64,000 nt of DNA, from positions 186,001 to 250,000 of the forward strand of contig NZ_UWOT01000004.1 in the NCBI RefSeq assembly GCF_900604535.1, read 5' to 3'. Source of the DNA: Romboutsia_E sp900604535. Its GTDB lineage: Bacteria; Bacillota; Clostridia; Peptostreptococcales; Peptostreptococcaceae. Below, one piece after another: positions 52,891 through 61,197 of this stretch (within the stretch, counting starts at the first letter, position 1; the number at the start of each line of letters is the position of its first letter). The notes under the pieces are model-generated. The model was not told the DNA's origin. It made no database searches and saw only the letters and a list, made by a program, of their open reading frames with translations. The position numbers were made by a program, and so were the translations under genes.

Positions 52891-53424
52891 CTATTTTACT
52901 GAACCAATTTCATTTAAAGGAAGTAATCTGATCATAACCTCACCTAAAATATCTTCTTCATCAACAAGACCTACTTCTTCTGATCTAGAGTCTTTACTAT
53001 TTTCTCTATTATCTCCCATTACAAATATTTTTTCATCTGGTATAGTTATATCTATATCACCTGATGTATATGCATTATGTATGTATTCTTCTTCTAGCAA
53101 TTCTCCATTTAAATAAACTTGAGAATCTTTTATAACTAAATGGTCACCAGGTATAGCTATAACTCTTTTTATTAAATCCTTTTCTTTTCCATTATCCTGT
53201 TTTAAATCAGTTTTAAAAACTATTATATCTTCTCTTTGTATATCTCCAAATTTATATGATAATCTATTTAAAATTAAGTAATCTTTATCATTTAATGTTG
53301 GATACATAGATTCTCCACTTACAATTGTTGGCTTAACAACTTGAACAATTAAAAATGCTAATACTAGTGAAACTGCTATAGTTTTCACCCAATCAATTAT
53401 TTCTTTTTTTAATTTGTCACTCAT
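52891..53424 (-). CDS. lepB: Signal peptidase I (copy 1)
   Basis: 177 residues. One N-terminal membrane helix (TIAVSLVLAFLIVQVV, ~15-30) precedes the catalytic domain. The Ser-Lys dyad is S39 in SGESMYPTL and K86 in LIKRVIAIPGD; the later box MGDNRENSKDSR is also present. It removes signal peptides from secreted proteins at the outer face of the membrane. The neighbouring gene at 53469 encodes a close paralogue of identical length, 44 bp upstream. Start follows UAGGAGAGAU. Confidence 0.95.
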   Translation of the reverse strand: MSDKLKKEIIDWVKTIAVSLVLAFLIVQVVKPTIVSGESMYPTLNDKDYLILNRLSYKFGDIQREDIIVFKTDLKQDNGKEKDLIKRVIAIPGDHLVIKDSQVYLNGELLEEEYIHNAYTSGDIDITIPDEKIFVMGDNRENSKDSRSEEVGLVDEEDILGEVMIRLLPLNEIGSVK

Positions 53425-53468
53425 TTTATCTCTCCTATGTCTTTTACTTAGAATGAATTTCTATTATT

Positions 53469-54002
53469 TTATTTAACTATTCCTATTTTATCAAAAGGAT
53501 ATAGTCTTACAGTAACCTTGCCTATTACATCACTTTCATCTACAAGCCCTACTTCTTCATATCTACTATCTAAACTTTTTTCTCTATTATCCCCCATAGC
53601 AAATATCTTATTTTCTGGAATTATAATATCTATATCTCCAGTTGTATATTGATTATGAATATATGGTTCATCAAGTAGTTTATAATCTACATAAACTTTA
53701 GAATCTTTTATAACTAAATGATTTCCTTCTGTTGCTATAACTCTTTTAACTAAATCCTTATGAGTCCCGTCCTCTTGAAGTAAGTTAGTTTTAAAAACTA
53801 TTATATCACCAGTTTTTGGTGATTTTATTTTATAAGAAATTTTACTTATAATTAAATAGTCATTTTCTTCTAATGTCGGATACATTGATTCCCCTCTAAC
53901 TAGGGTAGGTCTTATAAATTGAGTTATAATAATTGCAATCACAATAGCTGTTAAAATAATTTTAACCCATTCAAATACCGTATCTTTTAATAACTTTGAC
54001 AC
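53469..54002 (-). CDS. lepB: Signal peptidase I (copy 2)
   Basis: 177 residues from a GTG start (GGGGAGAGGAU upstream). Membrane helix at ~14-30; catalytic S39 in RGESMYPTL and K86 in LVKRVIATEGN; MGDNREKSLDSR box present. It is paralogous to the downstream copy with divergence mainly in the beta regions, e.g. IPGDHLVIKD versus TEGNHLVIKD. Tandem type I signal peptidases are common in Clostridia and Bacillus and may share or divide substrates. It lies 32 bp downstream of the HEPN gene, so those genes may share a transcript. Confidence 0.95.
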   Translation of the reverse strand: MSKLLKDTVFEWVKIILTAIVIAIIITQFIRPTLVRGESMYPTLEENDYLIISKISYKIKSPKTGDIIVFKTNLLQEDGTHKDLVKRVIATEGNHLVIKDSKVYVDYKLLDEPYIHNQYTTGDIDIIIPENKIFAMGDNREKSLDSRYEEVGLVDESDVIGKVTVRLYPFDKIGIVK

Positions 54003-54034
54003 CCATATCCTCTCCCCTAAAACACAATTTCAAA

Positions 54035-54835
54035 CTAATAATTAGAATAGTTACCGATTAATTGTATTGCTATTTCATTAATATGGTCGTATTTATCTAT
54101 GTTTATTCCTAAATCAAGTAACTCACAGGCCTTTACTAAATCTTTTGTAACTTCCATCGGATTCCCATATATATATTCAATATCTTCTTTGCTTACTCCT
54201 TTAAATCCATGACCTACAAGGCTATCATTTCTAAGTTTTATTAAATTTTCAAGCTTCTCTCCATTTAAAATTTCTAAAACCCTATCCATTCTTTTTGTTT
54301 GTCTTACATATCTGTGTATGTAGTTTGTTACACCATGAATTAAGTTAGCATTATATATATTATACTTCTTTTTTAAAGTGTATAGAATATTTTTCTTCGA
54401 TACCATTCTCCCATGCATACATACTTTATATTTTTTATTTTCTTTTGTGTTTACAAAAATATATTTAAATAATGCTTCCTTTAATCTATACAATCTTCCT
54501 AAAAAATCTATATATTCCTCGTTAACTATTTGGATTTTTATATTTGCTATTAGCTCTGACATTATGTCTTCAGGTTCTCCAGCTATTAAATTTTCTAGAT
54601 TAGTAATTAAAAATTGAACATCTCCTCTTGATAATATTTGAAAATCTATAGACTCCAAAATACTCAAGGCACTTTTAAAATCAAAATTAACAGCATATTT
54701 ACATGACTTAATCAATAAATATAAATCTCCCTCTTCTATTCCACATTCTTCTAAAATCTCTAAAACTCCTCCGTAATCATATCTTTCTAAAAATTTAGCG
54801 ATTACATATTCTTGAGTTTTATCCATAGAGTACAT
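54035..54835 (-). CDS. HEPN-domain protein resembling the C-terminal part of Csm6 (putative RNase, no CARF domain)
   Basis: 266 residues; ATG with AGGAGG 7 nt upstream. The C-terminal motif LRNDSLVGHGFKGVS (201-215) contains R202 and H209, the R-x6-H form of the HEPN ribonuclease motif, in the wording typical of Csm6 (LRN...HGF.G.S). Upstream, the helical segments NFDFKSALSILESID (50-64) and EEYIDFLGRLYRLKEALFKY (106-125) also resemble the 6H/HEPN region of Csm6. No CARF domain is present and no cas gene or CRISPR array is in the window. HEPN proteins with this motif usually dimerise and cut RNA. Neighbours are signal peptidases (downstream) and a PrsW-like protease (upstream). Function is inference: orphan RNase or stress/defence effector. 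Confidence 0.65.
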   Translation of the reverse strand: MYSMDKTQEYVIAKFLERYDYGGVLEILEECGIEEGDLYLLIKSCKYAVNFDFKSALSILESIDFQILSRGDVQFLITNLENLIAGEPEDIMSELIANIKIQIVNEEYIDFLGRLYRLKEALFKYIFVNTKENKKYKVCMHGRMVSKKNILYTLKKKYNIYNANLIHGVTNYIHRYVRQTKRMDRVLEILNGEKLENLIKLRNDSLVGHGFKGVSKEDIEYIYGNPMEVTKDLVKACELLDLGINIDKYDHINEIAIQLIGNYSNY

Positions 54836-54905
54836 AAATTTACCTCCTAAAAATACCGTGTTATTTTTAGTATTTATCGAGATTATATATTTTATTAATA
54901 AATTG

Positions 54906-55640
54906 CTATTTTCTTCTCTGTCTAATTTTTTTTTGTCTTATTTTTATATATTTTAAAAATCTAATTTTAGATAGCTCCATATATCTATCTAGCTTATCTA
55001 GATTTATTTTCCAAAGCAATACTAAATAAGCTACAAATACTGATATTGACCATTTATATCTTATCATTAATATAAAATCAAAAACACCATGAATAAATAT
55101 AGGTACTAATACCGACATCATAAGATACTGTCTTTTTTTAATCTGATTTTCTTCAAATTTATATTTTCCTATATAATATCCCATTGTAATAGCAAACATT
55201 ATGTGTGCTGGGATAGAAATAATAGCTCTACTTAAACTAACTTGTAAAATTAATGATTCATTTTCATACAATATATATATTATATTTTCAATAGTTGCAA
55301 ATCCTAAAGATAAAAATACAGAATATATTATTCCATCTAATTTTTCATTAAAATACTTCTCTTTTAATAAACTTGGTATTAATATCAATGCTTTTAAAGA
55401 CTCTTCTGTAAGCCCTGCTACTACAAATGATATGTAAAATATAAAATCAATTCCATCTAATATATTAATATTTATTAATAATCGTTCAATGCCTATTCCT
55501 AATATACTTGTGACAATACCTAATATAAAGTATTTGATTAGTATAATTATAGGCTCTTTATCATATCTATCTTTTAAATAAATCCAAATTAAACAGGCTA
55601 ACACAGGTGATATCGCCAATATTAAAACTCTTATCTTCAT
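54906..55640 (-). CDS. prsW: PrsW-family intramembrane metalloprotease
   Basis: 244 residues, about seven or eight membrane segments. The conserved motifs are the EExxK of TEESLKALIL (about 79-88), GFATIENIIYIL (about 114-125), SIPAHIMFAITMGYYIG (about 137-153) and the HGVFDFIL motif (about 184-191). In B. subtilis PrsW makes the site-1 cut of the anti-sigma factor RsiW; no sigma/anti-sigma pair of that kind is next to this gene, though an RsiV-like protein is encoded ~1.5 kb away. Start follows AGAAAGGGAAAAUG. It stands upstream of the HEPN gene, 70 bp apart, same direction. Confidence 0.87.
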   Translation of the reverse strand: MKIRVLILAISPVLACLIWIYLKDRYDKEPIIILIKYFILGIVTSILGIGIERLLININILDGIDFIFYISFVVAGLTEESLKALILIPSLLKEKYFNEKLDGIIYSVFLSLGFATIENIIYILYENESLILQVSLSRAIISIPAHIMFAITMGYYIGKYKFEENQIKKRQYLMMSVLVPIFIHGVFDFILMIRYKWSISVFVAYLVLLWKINLDKLDRYMELSKIRFLKYIKIRQKKIRQRRK

Positions 55641-55690
55641 TACATTTTCCCTTTCTATTTATTTTATTTATTATTATTTCCATTTCCTTA

Positions 55691-55717
55691 ACAAAATAAG
55701 ATTTACTTCATAGAATA
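55691..55717 (+). promoter_or_regulatory. Candidate sporulation (sigma-K/sigma-E type) promoter of sleC
   Basis: AC (55691-55692), 16 nt, CATAGAATA (55709-55717), matching the sigma-K pattern AC-N16-CATANNNTA. It lies about 45 nt before the sleC ATG. A sigma-A-like TATAAT at 55721-55726 without a good -35 overlaps. Confidence 0.5.
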
Positions 55718-55760
55718 AAATATAATAAGGATTAAATCTCTCTAAAGAAAGGGTGATTAT

Positions 55761-57035
55761 ATGCAAGATGGTTTTTTAACTGTTAGTGTTACTGATTCCA
55801 CAACAAATCGTCCCATAGAAGGTGCTACTATAAATATATACTCTATTCCTGAAAATAGTTCAGAAAGTCAAACAATTATATATAGTAATTTAAAAAGTAA
55901 TATTTCTGGTCAAGTAACTAATTTATCACTACCTGCTCCAGATATTGCTTACTCACAACAACCTTCAGATGTTAAACCTTACAGTACTTATACTGTAGAA
56001 GTCATAGCGGATGGATATGAAACTGTAATTATAAATGGGACTCAATTATTTCCTACTATCGAGTCTAGACAAGGAGTTCCAATTAGTGCAAGACAAAGAT
56101 CTCGTGGTTCATATTCTAGACAAAATGAGGTAGTATTTTATATACCTCCTAATACGTTATGGGGTGATTTTCCTCCTAAAATCCCAGAAAGTGATTTAAA
56201 ACCTCTGCCTGCACCTACTGGATTTGTTGTTTTAGATAATCCTGTAGTTCCAGAATTTATAGTTGTTCATGATGGGCTTCCTGAAAATACGTCTGCTCCG
56301 AATTATTGGATACCTTTTAAAGAGTATATAAAAAATGTTGCTTCATCAGAAATTTATTCAACATGGCCAGAACAAACAATTTATGCCAATGTAATTGCCA
56401 TAATTTCATTTACATTAAATAGGGTTTATACAGAATGGTATAGAAGTAAGGGTTATTCATATACGATAACATCTTCCACAGCTTATGATCATAAGTTTAT
56501 TTATAATAGAAACTTTTTTGACACTATAAGTGTAGTTGTAGATGATATTTTTAATACATTTATAAAAAGACCTCCAACTTCCAGACAGCCACTTTTAGCA
56601 CAATATTGTGATGGTCAAAAATCACAATGTCCAAACCAGATGACTCAATGGGGTAGTAAAGACTTAGGAGACCAAGGATACAGCTATGAAGGTATTCTAA
56701 GATATTTTTATGGAGATGAAATTGTATTTGATCAAGCTCCTGTTGTAAGTGGTGTTCCTGTATCTTACCCTAATGAAACTTTGCAAATTGGATCTAACAA
56801 TAAGTATGTAAGAACGATACAAAATCAACTTAATGCTATATCAAGGTCTTATCCTGCTATACCTAAAGTTAAAGAAGACGGTATTTATGGAGAAAGTACT
56901 GCAGAGGCAGTAAGAACATTCCAAGGTATATTCGGATTACCTCAAAATGGAATTGTAGACTTTAAAACATGGTACGAATTATCAAGAATTTATGTTGCAG
57001 TTACAAAAATAGCTTCACTGAATCCTACTATTTAA
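55761..57035 (+). CDS. sleC: Spore cortex-lytic enzyme SleC
   Basis: 424 residues. The start MQDGFLTVSVTDSTTNRPIE opens a carboxypeptidase-regulatory-like pro-region (to about residue 115). The middle (about 160-325) is a SpoIID-type lytic transglycosylase domain (PEQTIYANVIAIISFTLNRV; YDGHKF-like YDHKFIYNRNFFDT). The C-terminus (about 345-415) is a peptidoglycan-binding repeat (LQIGSNNKYVRTIQNQLNAI; DGIYGESTAEAVRTFQ). In clostridia pro-SleC is deposited in the spore and activated by Csp proteases to degrade cortex during germination. No csp gene is in the window. Ribosome binding site AAAGGGUGAU. Ends at a strong bidirectional terminator. Confidence 0.95.
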   Translation: MQDGFLTVSVTDSTTNRPIEGATINIYSIPENSSESQTIIYSNLKSNISGQVTNLSLPAPDIAYSQQPSDVKPYSTYTVEVIADGYETVIINGTQLFPTIESRQGVPISARQRSRGSYSRQNEVVFYIPPNTLWGDFPPKIPESDLKPLPAPTGFVVLDNPVVPEFIVVHDGLPENTSAPNYWIPFKEYIKNVASSEIYSTWPEQTIYANVIAIISFTLNRVYTEWYRSKGYSYTITSSTAYDHKFIYNRNFFDTISVVVDDIFNTFIKRPPTSRQPLLAQYCDGQKSQCPNQMTQWGSKDLGDQGYSYEGILRYFYGDEIVFDQAPVVSGVPVSYPNETLQIGSNNKYVRTIQNQLNAISRSYPAIPKVKEDGIYGESTAEAVRTFQGIFGLPQNGIVDFKTWYELSRIYVAVTKIASLNPTI

Positions 57036-57040
57036 TAAAT

Positions 57041-57085
57041 AAAATGACTATATATTAATAAAGTAATATATAGTCATTTTATTTA
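57041..57085. terminator. Bidirectional terminator between sleC and the RsiV-like gene
   Basis: Perfect 17-bp stem AAAATGACTATATATTA / TAATATATAGTCATTTT with a 6-nt loop, between convergent stops. Confidence 0.9.
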
Positions 57086-57095
57086 TTAAGCTTAA

Positions 57096-58469
57096 TTATT
57101 TAAATATGTCTACATACTCATCCTTTAGTATATGATTGAATATGTCTTTATTAATTCTAAACTCTGGTATACCTGCTGCATAAGGTGCTATTTCATATAG
57201 ATCAAAAAATACAACTATATTATCATCCTGTATATAAAATTTCTGATTATCTTTTATAGATGTAAACTGATATATACCTAAATTATCTTTATCTTGTTTT
57301 ACTAAATTTTCTATTTGATTTCTTATTTCATTATTTATTATACCTTTATAATCTGTATCTTTTTTAAACAGATCATTTAAATTTAAAAGTTGACCATTTT
57401 TCATATATACATTATATGCGATATTATTATAATCTCCATGAGCTCCTCCACTATACTTATAATAAGTCACCACTATACTAAGCATATTATTACTATTTTT
57501 CTTTACTTCAAAATTTGTATTTGCTATAAATTTATTATCTGCTTCTGGATAATTACTTAGATATGATTTAGCTTCTTCTATAGATTGATTATAAAAGTTC
57601 ATTATCTCATTTCTAAGTATATCATTTATCTTTTTTTCTACTGCCTTATTCTCAGTCATAACTATAGGAATATTTATTATACTATTAATATATTTATCAT
57701 TTTTATTTATAGTTTGAGTTTCTATATTAGCCACTATTTCATCTGTTTTTATCATTCTTATTTTAGATTTAAAAATACCAAGAGGTATCTTAAATTCAAA
57801 TTCTCCTCTAGTATTACTTTCTTTATATGGATTAAAATAGATATTTATACCATCATCTCCTATATAAAAATTTGTATTTTTATCTATTTTAATTTTATTC
57901 TTATATTTTTTCAAATCTCCACTTTTTAAGCTTTTTTCGATATACCTTTCTATTACTTCTTGATAATCTTCATTATCTTTCAAAAAGTTATCCAAGTATA
58001 TTCTTTGACCTGTTTTTAAATCAAATACATAACTATCTTTTTCTAATTTAAATTCATTTTTATTAAAATTTATATTTTTATAAATTATTATATTTATTAA
58101 ATTTTCATCTTCATAAACTACATGATAGTTTATATCAATATTTACTTTAGATTTACTCTTATTGATATTACTTAGCTGTCTCTGATGATTAATATACTCA
58201 TTAATATCTTTTCTTATATATGAATTTATATATCTTTCTACTTCATCATTTTCATAGTGAATTTTTGGTGTTTTTGCATCTATAAATATGTATTTATCTT
58301 TTATTGTCATTTTCTCTTCAGTTACCTTTATAACCTTTAGATACTCTCCAATACTAGTTTTTACTTCTTTTTTCAATATGAATATATCTCCTGACTTAAC
58401 AGTAATTATAATTAAAATTCCAATAGCCAAAAATACAATTGGCTTAATCCAGTTCTTAGCTACTTTCAT
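57096..58469 (-). CDS. RsiV-like membrane protein with duplicated DUF4163/DUF3298 unit
   Basis: 457 residues. One N-terminal membrane helix (IKPIVFLAIGILIIITV, ~8-24) suggests a short cytoplasmic tail and a large external part. The C-terminal half (about 240-445) is a DUF4163-DUF3298 pair with TYYKYSGGAHGDYNNIAYNV and the end motif YEIAPYAAGIPEFRI. The N-terminal half (about 35-235) repeats the same plan in degenerate form (DSYVFDLKTGQRIYLDNFL; IYFNPYKESNTRGEFEFKIP). In Bacillus and Clostridioides RsiV uses this domain to bind lysozyme and control SigV; here no sigma gene is adjacent and the cytoplasmic tail is too short for a sigma-binding domain. Perhaps a stand-alone lysozyme-binding or envelope protein. 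Confidence 0.82.
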   Translation of the reverse strand: MKVAKNWIKPIVFLAIGILIIITVKSGDIFILKKEVKTSIGEYLKVIKVTEEKMTIKDKYIFIDAKTPKIHYENDEVERYINSYIRKDINEYINHQRQLSNINKSKSKVNIDINYHVVYEDENLINIIIYKNINFNKNEFKLEKDSYVFDLKTGQRIYLDNFLKDNEDYQEVIERYIEKSLKSGDLKKYKNKIKIDKNTNFYIGDDGINIYFNPYKESNTRGEFEFKIPLGIFKSKIRMIKTDEIVANIETQTINKNDKYINSIINIPIVMTENKAVEKKINDILRNEIMNFYNQSIEEAKSYLSNYPEADNKFIANTNFEVKKNSNNMLSIVVTYYKYSGGAHGDYNNIAYNVYMKNGQLLNLNDLFKKDTDYKGIINNEIRNQIENLVKQDKDNLGIYQFTSIKDNQKFYIQDDNIVVFFDLYEIAPYAAGIPEFRINKDIFNHILKDEYVDIFK

Positions 58470-58538
58470 TAAACTTCCTCCTAAATATAACTCTTCTAAT
58501 TATATTTAGACTTTTTAAGTGTTTTTATCCATTAAAAT

Positions 58539-58578
58539 AAGGATTTAAATAACTAAATTTATAGTTATTTAAATCCTT
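58539..58578 (-). terminator. Terminator overlapping the trkH stop
   Basis: Perfect 17-bp stem AAGGATTTAAATAACTA / TAGTTATTTAAATCCTT with a 6-nt loop; the stop codon (58565-58567) lies in the proximal arm, and a U-rich tail follows. Confidence 0.85.
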
Positions 58579-60019
58579 TAATTATCTTTACTATAGCTAT
58601 CAATATTACTACTATTTCTAATCTTCCAAATAGCATCCCTATAATTTCTGTCCATAATACAATAGGTGGAGCTGATGCACTAGTTATCCCTATAGATAGC
58701 CCAACTGTACCTAATGCAGATGAAAATTCAAACATTGCATCTTCCAAAGGATAATTATATGCAAGCATAACTCCTACACCAAAGATAAATATGAATAAAT
58801 ATAAAGTGATATAATTATAAACTTCCATCATATTTTCTTTATTTATAAAATGCTTGCCCTCTGGTTTATATACATAATTACTATAAACCATATGTTCAGG
58901 CAATAATCGTCTTTTTATATTCCAAAAAATTTGTTTTAATATTAAATATACTCTATACAGCTTTATACCACCAGAGGTTGATCCTGAACCTCCACCAATA
59001 AGCATCAATATAATCATAATAAAAATCGCAAATGATGGCCATCTATTATAACTAACTGTAGAATATCCTGTTGTTGATAGTGCTGATACAGTTTCAAATA
59101 CTGATACTCTAATTAATTTATTTATATCAGAATATATATATCTTAGTGATATAAATGCAACTAAAGGTATAGCTATACCTAAAATTAAAAACATAAACCT
59201 AATTTCACCAATCTTTATTACTTTTTTAAACTTTCCATTTATTATCAATAAATGAGTTGCAAAACTAGTAGTTCCAAGAATCATTAAAATAATAGTTATT
59301 AATTCTATATGAACATTATTATAAAATCCTATACTTTCTGATTTAACTGAAAAACCACCTGTAGATAAAGAACCTATAGCATGGTTTATTGCATCAAATA
59401 AAGGCATACCAAACAAAACATATAATATAGTCCCTGAAATTATATATCCCAGATACATTGAAATTATAATTCTTGATGACTTTACTAGGTTAGGAAGTAA
59501 CTTATCTGTATGCCCTTCAGAATTATAAAGACTCATTCCAAATAATGATGATAAGGCAGAAAGCATAACTAGTATGATTCCTACTCCACCAAAAAACTGC
59601 ATTATACTTCTAAAAATAAGAAATATCTTAGGAGTTGATTCTACATTTATAACAGATAATCCTGTTGTTGTCCATCCACTTACAGACTCAAAAAATGCTT
59701 GAGTAAAATTTAATTTTTGACCTAATATAAATGGTATTGCACATAATACAGTTGCTAATATCCAACCTAGTACTACTATTAAGGCATCTTCTCCTACTGA
59801 TAATGTTGTTTCTTTATTATGTTTTGATATCTTATTAAGTATGCATCCTAATAAAATAGATATTAATGACGGTATAATAAAATCAAATATATATTTTACT
59901 TCATCAGGGTAAAAAGGTAATATCAAAAGTGGTAGTAATAGTATTAATCCTACTATAAAGCTTAAAATACCAATACAATAAAGTACTCCTTTAAAATCAT
60001 TTATTTTTTTTAAAACCAT
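58565..60019 (-). CDS. trkH: Potassium transporter membrane subunit TrkH (second paralogue)
   Basis: 484 residues from the ATG at 60019, which has GAAGG 11 nt upstream; a GTG six codons earlier overlaps the preceding gene. The four SKT pore loops are SVSGWTTTGLSVIN, GSLSTGGFSVKS, VSALSTTGYSTVS and SSALGTVGLSIGI. About ten membrane segments. It differs from the KtrB-like copy in length and filter wording and is closer to TrkH. It would be gated by the two RCK proteins encoded directly upstream (4 bp and 667 bp away). Likely induced by the adjacent KdpDE-like system. Confidence 0.92.
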   Translation of the reverse strand: MVLKKINDFKGVLYCIGILSFIVGLILLLPLLILPFYPDEVKYIFDFIIPSLISILLGCILNKISKHNKETTLSVGEDALIVVLGWILATVLCAIPFILGQKLNFTQAFFESVSGWTTTGLSVINVESTPKIFLIFRSIMQFFGGVGIILVMLSALSSLFGMSLYNSEGHTDKLLPNLVKSSRIIISMYLGYIISGTILYVLFGMPLFDAINHAIGSLSTGGFSVKSESIGFYNNVHIELITIILMILGTTSFATHLLIINGKFKKVIKIGEIRFMFLILGIAIPLVAFISLRYIYSDINKLIRVSVFETVSALSTTGYSTVSYNRWPSFAIFIMIILMLIGGGSGSTSGGIKLYRVYLILKQIFWNIKRRLLPEHMVYSNYVYKPEGKHFINKENMMEVYNYITLYLFIFIFGVGVMLAYNYPLEDAMFEFSSALGTVGLSIGITSASAPPIVLWTEIIGMLFGRLEIVVILIAIVKIIKGFK

Positions 60020-60023
60020 AGTG

Positions 60024-60686
60024 CTACTTACCTTCACTCACATTTTTTATAACGTCATCTTGTATATTTTCATCACAAAGTATTATAAGCTTATCATATG
60101 GAATTATTTTCGTACTACCATTTGGAATAATACTATTTGAACCTCTTATAATGCACCCTATTATAGATTTTTGTGGTAAATTAATTTCACTTATATATTT
60201 ATTACATATATTATAACTATCTTTTACCCCAATTTCTAAAATATTAATTTTACTATTATTTATAGGAATAAAGTTATATATATCATCTACCATAGCCATT
60301 TGTTCAATAATATCTGATACTATATATGTCGCACTTATTACATCGTTAACACCTAATAATTTAAATACCTCTACATTTTGTGGATTTGAAACTACTGAGA
60401 ATACTTTTTTGACATTATATATATTCTTAGCTAATTTACATATTGTCAAATTACTTGCATCCTTCGATGTTATCGCTATTAGTACATCACAACTCTTAAT
60501 CCCCGATTCCTCTAAAATATAACTTTTACTTCCATCTCCACAAATAACATCGCAATTATAATTCTCACTAAGAAACTTACAATATTCATAATCTTTATTT
60601 ACAACAGAAACTTTATGCTTCTTATTTAAAAGCGACTTTAATAAAAATTCAGTTTTTTTTCTTCCACCTACAATTACAATTTTCAT
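60024..60686 (-). CDS. RCK (TrkA-type) potassium channel regulatory protein with degenerate nucleotide loop
   Basis: 220 residues: RCK_N (about 1-125) followed by a TrkA_C domain (about 135-212, SKINILEIGVKDSYN...IIPYDKLIILCDE). The dinucleotide loop reads VIVGGRKKTEFL instead of the usual GxGxxG, so nucleotide binding may be weak or altered; the acidic strand-2 residue is also replaced by N35/K36 in VVNKDYEY. It overlaps the stop of the upstream RCK gene by TAAATG coupling and ends 4 bp before trkH. Probably pairs with the other RCK protein, together making what canonical two-domain TrkA does in one chain. Confidence 0.85.
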   Translation of the reverse strand: MKIVIVGGRKKTEFLLKSLLNKKHKVSVVNKDYEYCKFLSENYNCDVICGDGSKSYILEESGIKSCDVLIAITSKDASNLTICKLAKNIYNVKKVFSVVSNPQNVEVFKLLGVNDVISATYIVSDIIEQMAMVDDIYNFIPINNSKINILEIGVKDSYNICNKYISEINLPQKSIIGCIIRGSNSIIPNGSTKIIPYDKLIILCDENIQDDVIKNVSEGK

Positions 60687-61148
60687 TTAACAAACACCTA
60701 CTCTTTTTGTTAATACATTAGTTTCACTTTCATCCATTTGTATTAATTTTTCAAACTCATTTATAGTTAAAGTAATAGGTTCAATTAAACTTATATTTGT
60801 ATCTTTATATGCAACTTCTTTTTCAGAATCGTATAGTCTTGATATAACTTTATTTACATTAAATACCTTTTTAGCAATTAAGGATACTGCTATATTAACA
60901 TCATCATCATTTGTAGCTGCTACTAACATTGTTGCTTTTTTTATTCCTGCGTTAATAAGTACATTAATATCTGTAGCATCTCCTATAATTTCAAATCCAC
61001 TATAACTTTTTGATAGCTTTCTAAATGAATTGTTTTCTATATCTATAATTACAACATCCTTACCACTTAGTGATAAAGTTGTAGCTATATTAGTACCAAA
61101 TCTGCTACATCCTACTACTATTATATATTCAAAATAACTATCCTTCAT
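60687..61148 (-). CDS. RCK_N-only (TrkA-type) regulatory protein
   Basis: 153 residues: only the Rossmann RCK_N domain (GCSRFGTNIATTLSLSGKDV, acidic residue D36 in VIIDIE) and a short tail; no TrkA_C domain. KtrA/TrkA subunits normally have both. The open frame ends naturally with TAA overlapping the next ATG, so it is not obviously truncated by mutation. It retains the nucleotide-binding loop that its neighbour has lost, suggesting a split heteromeric gating ring for TrkH. First gene of the trk operon; preceded by AGAAGGUGAUGU and an activator-type promoter. Confidence 0.83.
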   Translation of the reverse strand: MKDSYFEYIIVVGCSRFGTNIATTLSLSGKDVVIIDIENNSFRKLSKSYSGFEIIGDATDINVLINAGIKKATMLVAATNDDDVNIAVSLIAKKVFNVNKVISRLYDSEKEVAYKDTNISLIEPITLTINEFEKLIQMDESETNVLTKRVGVC

Positions 61149-61197
61149 CTTACATCACCTTCTAATCAAATTTCATTTATCTATTACTTATATTCAC

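Noticed and set aside
54035..54835. CRISPR-Cas locus around the Csm6-like gene
   Set aside because: No repeat-spacer array, no Cas10, Csm or Cas1/2-like reading frames anywhere in the window; the gene stands alone.
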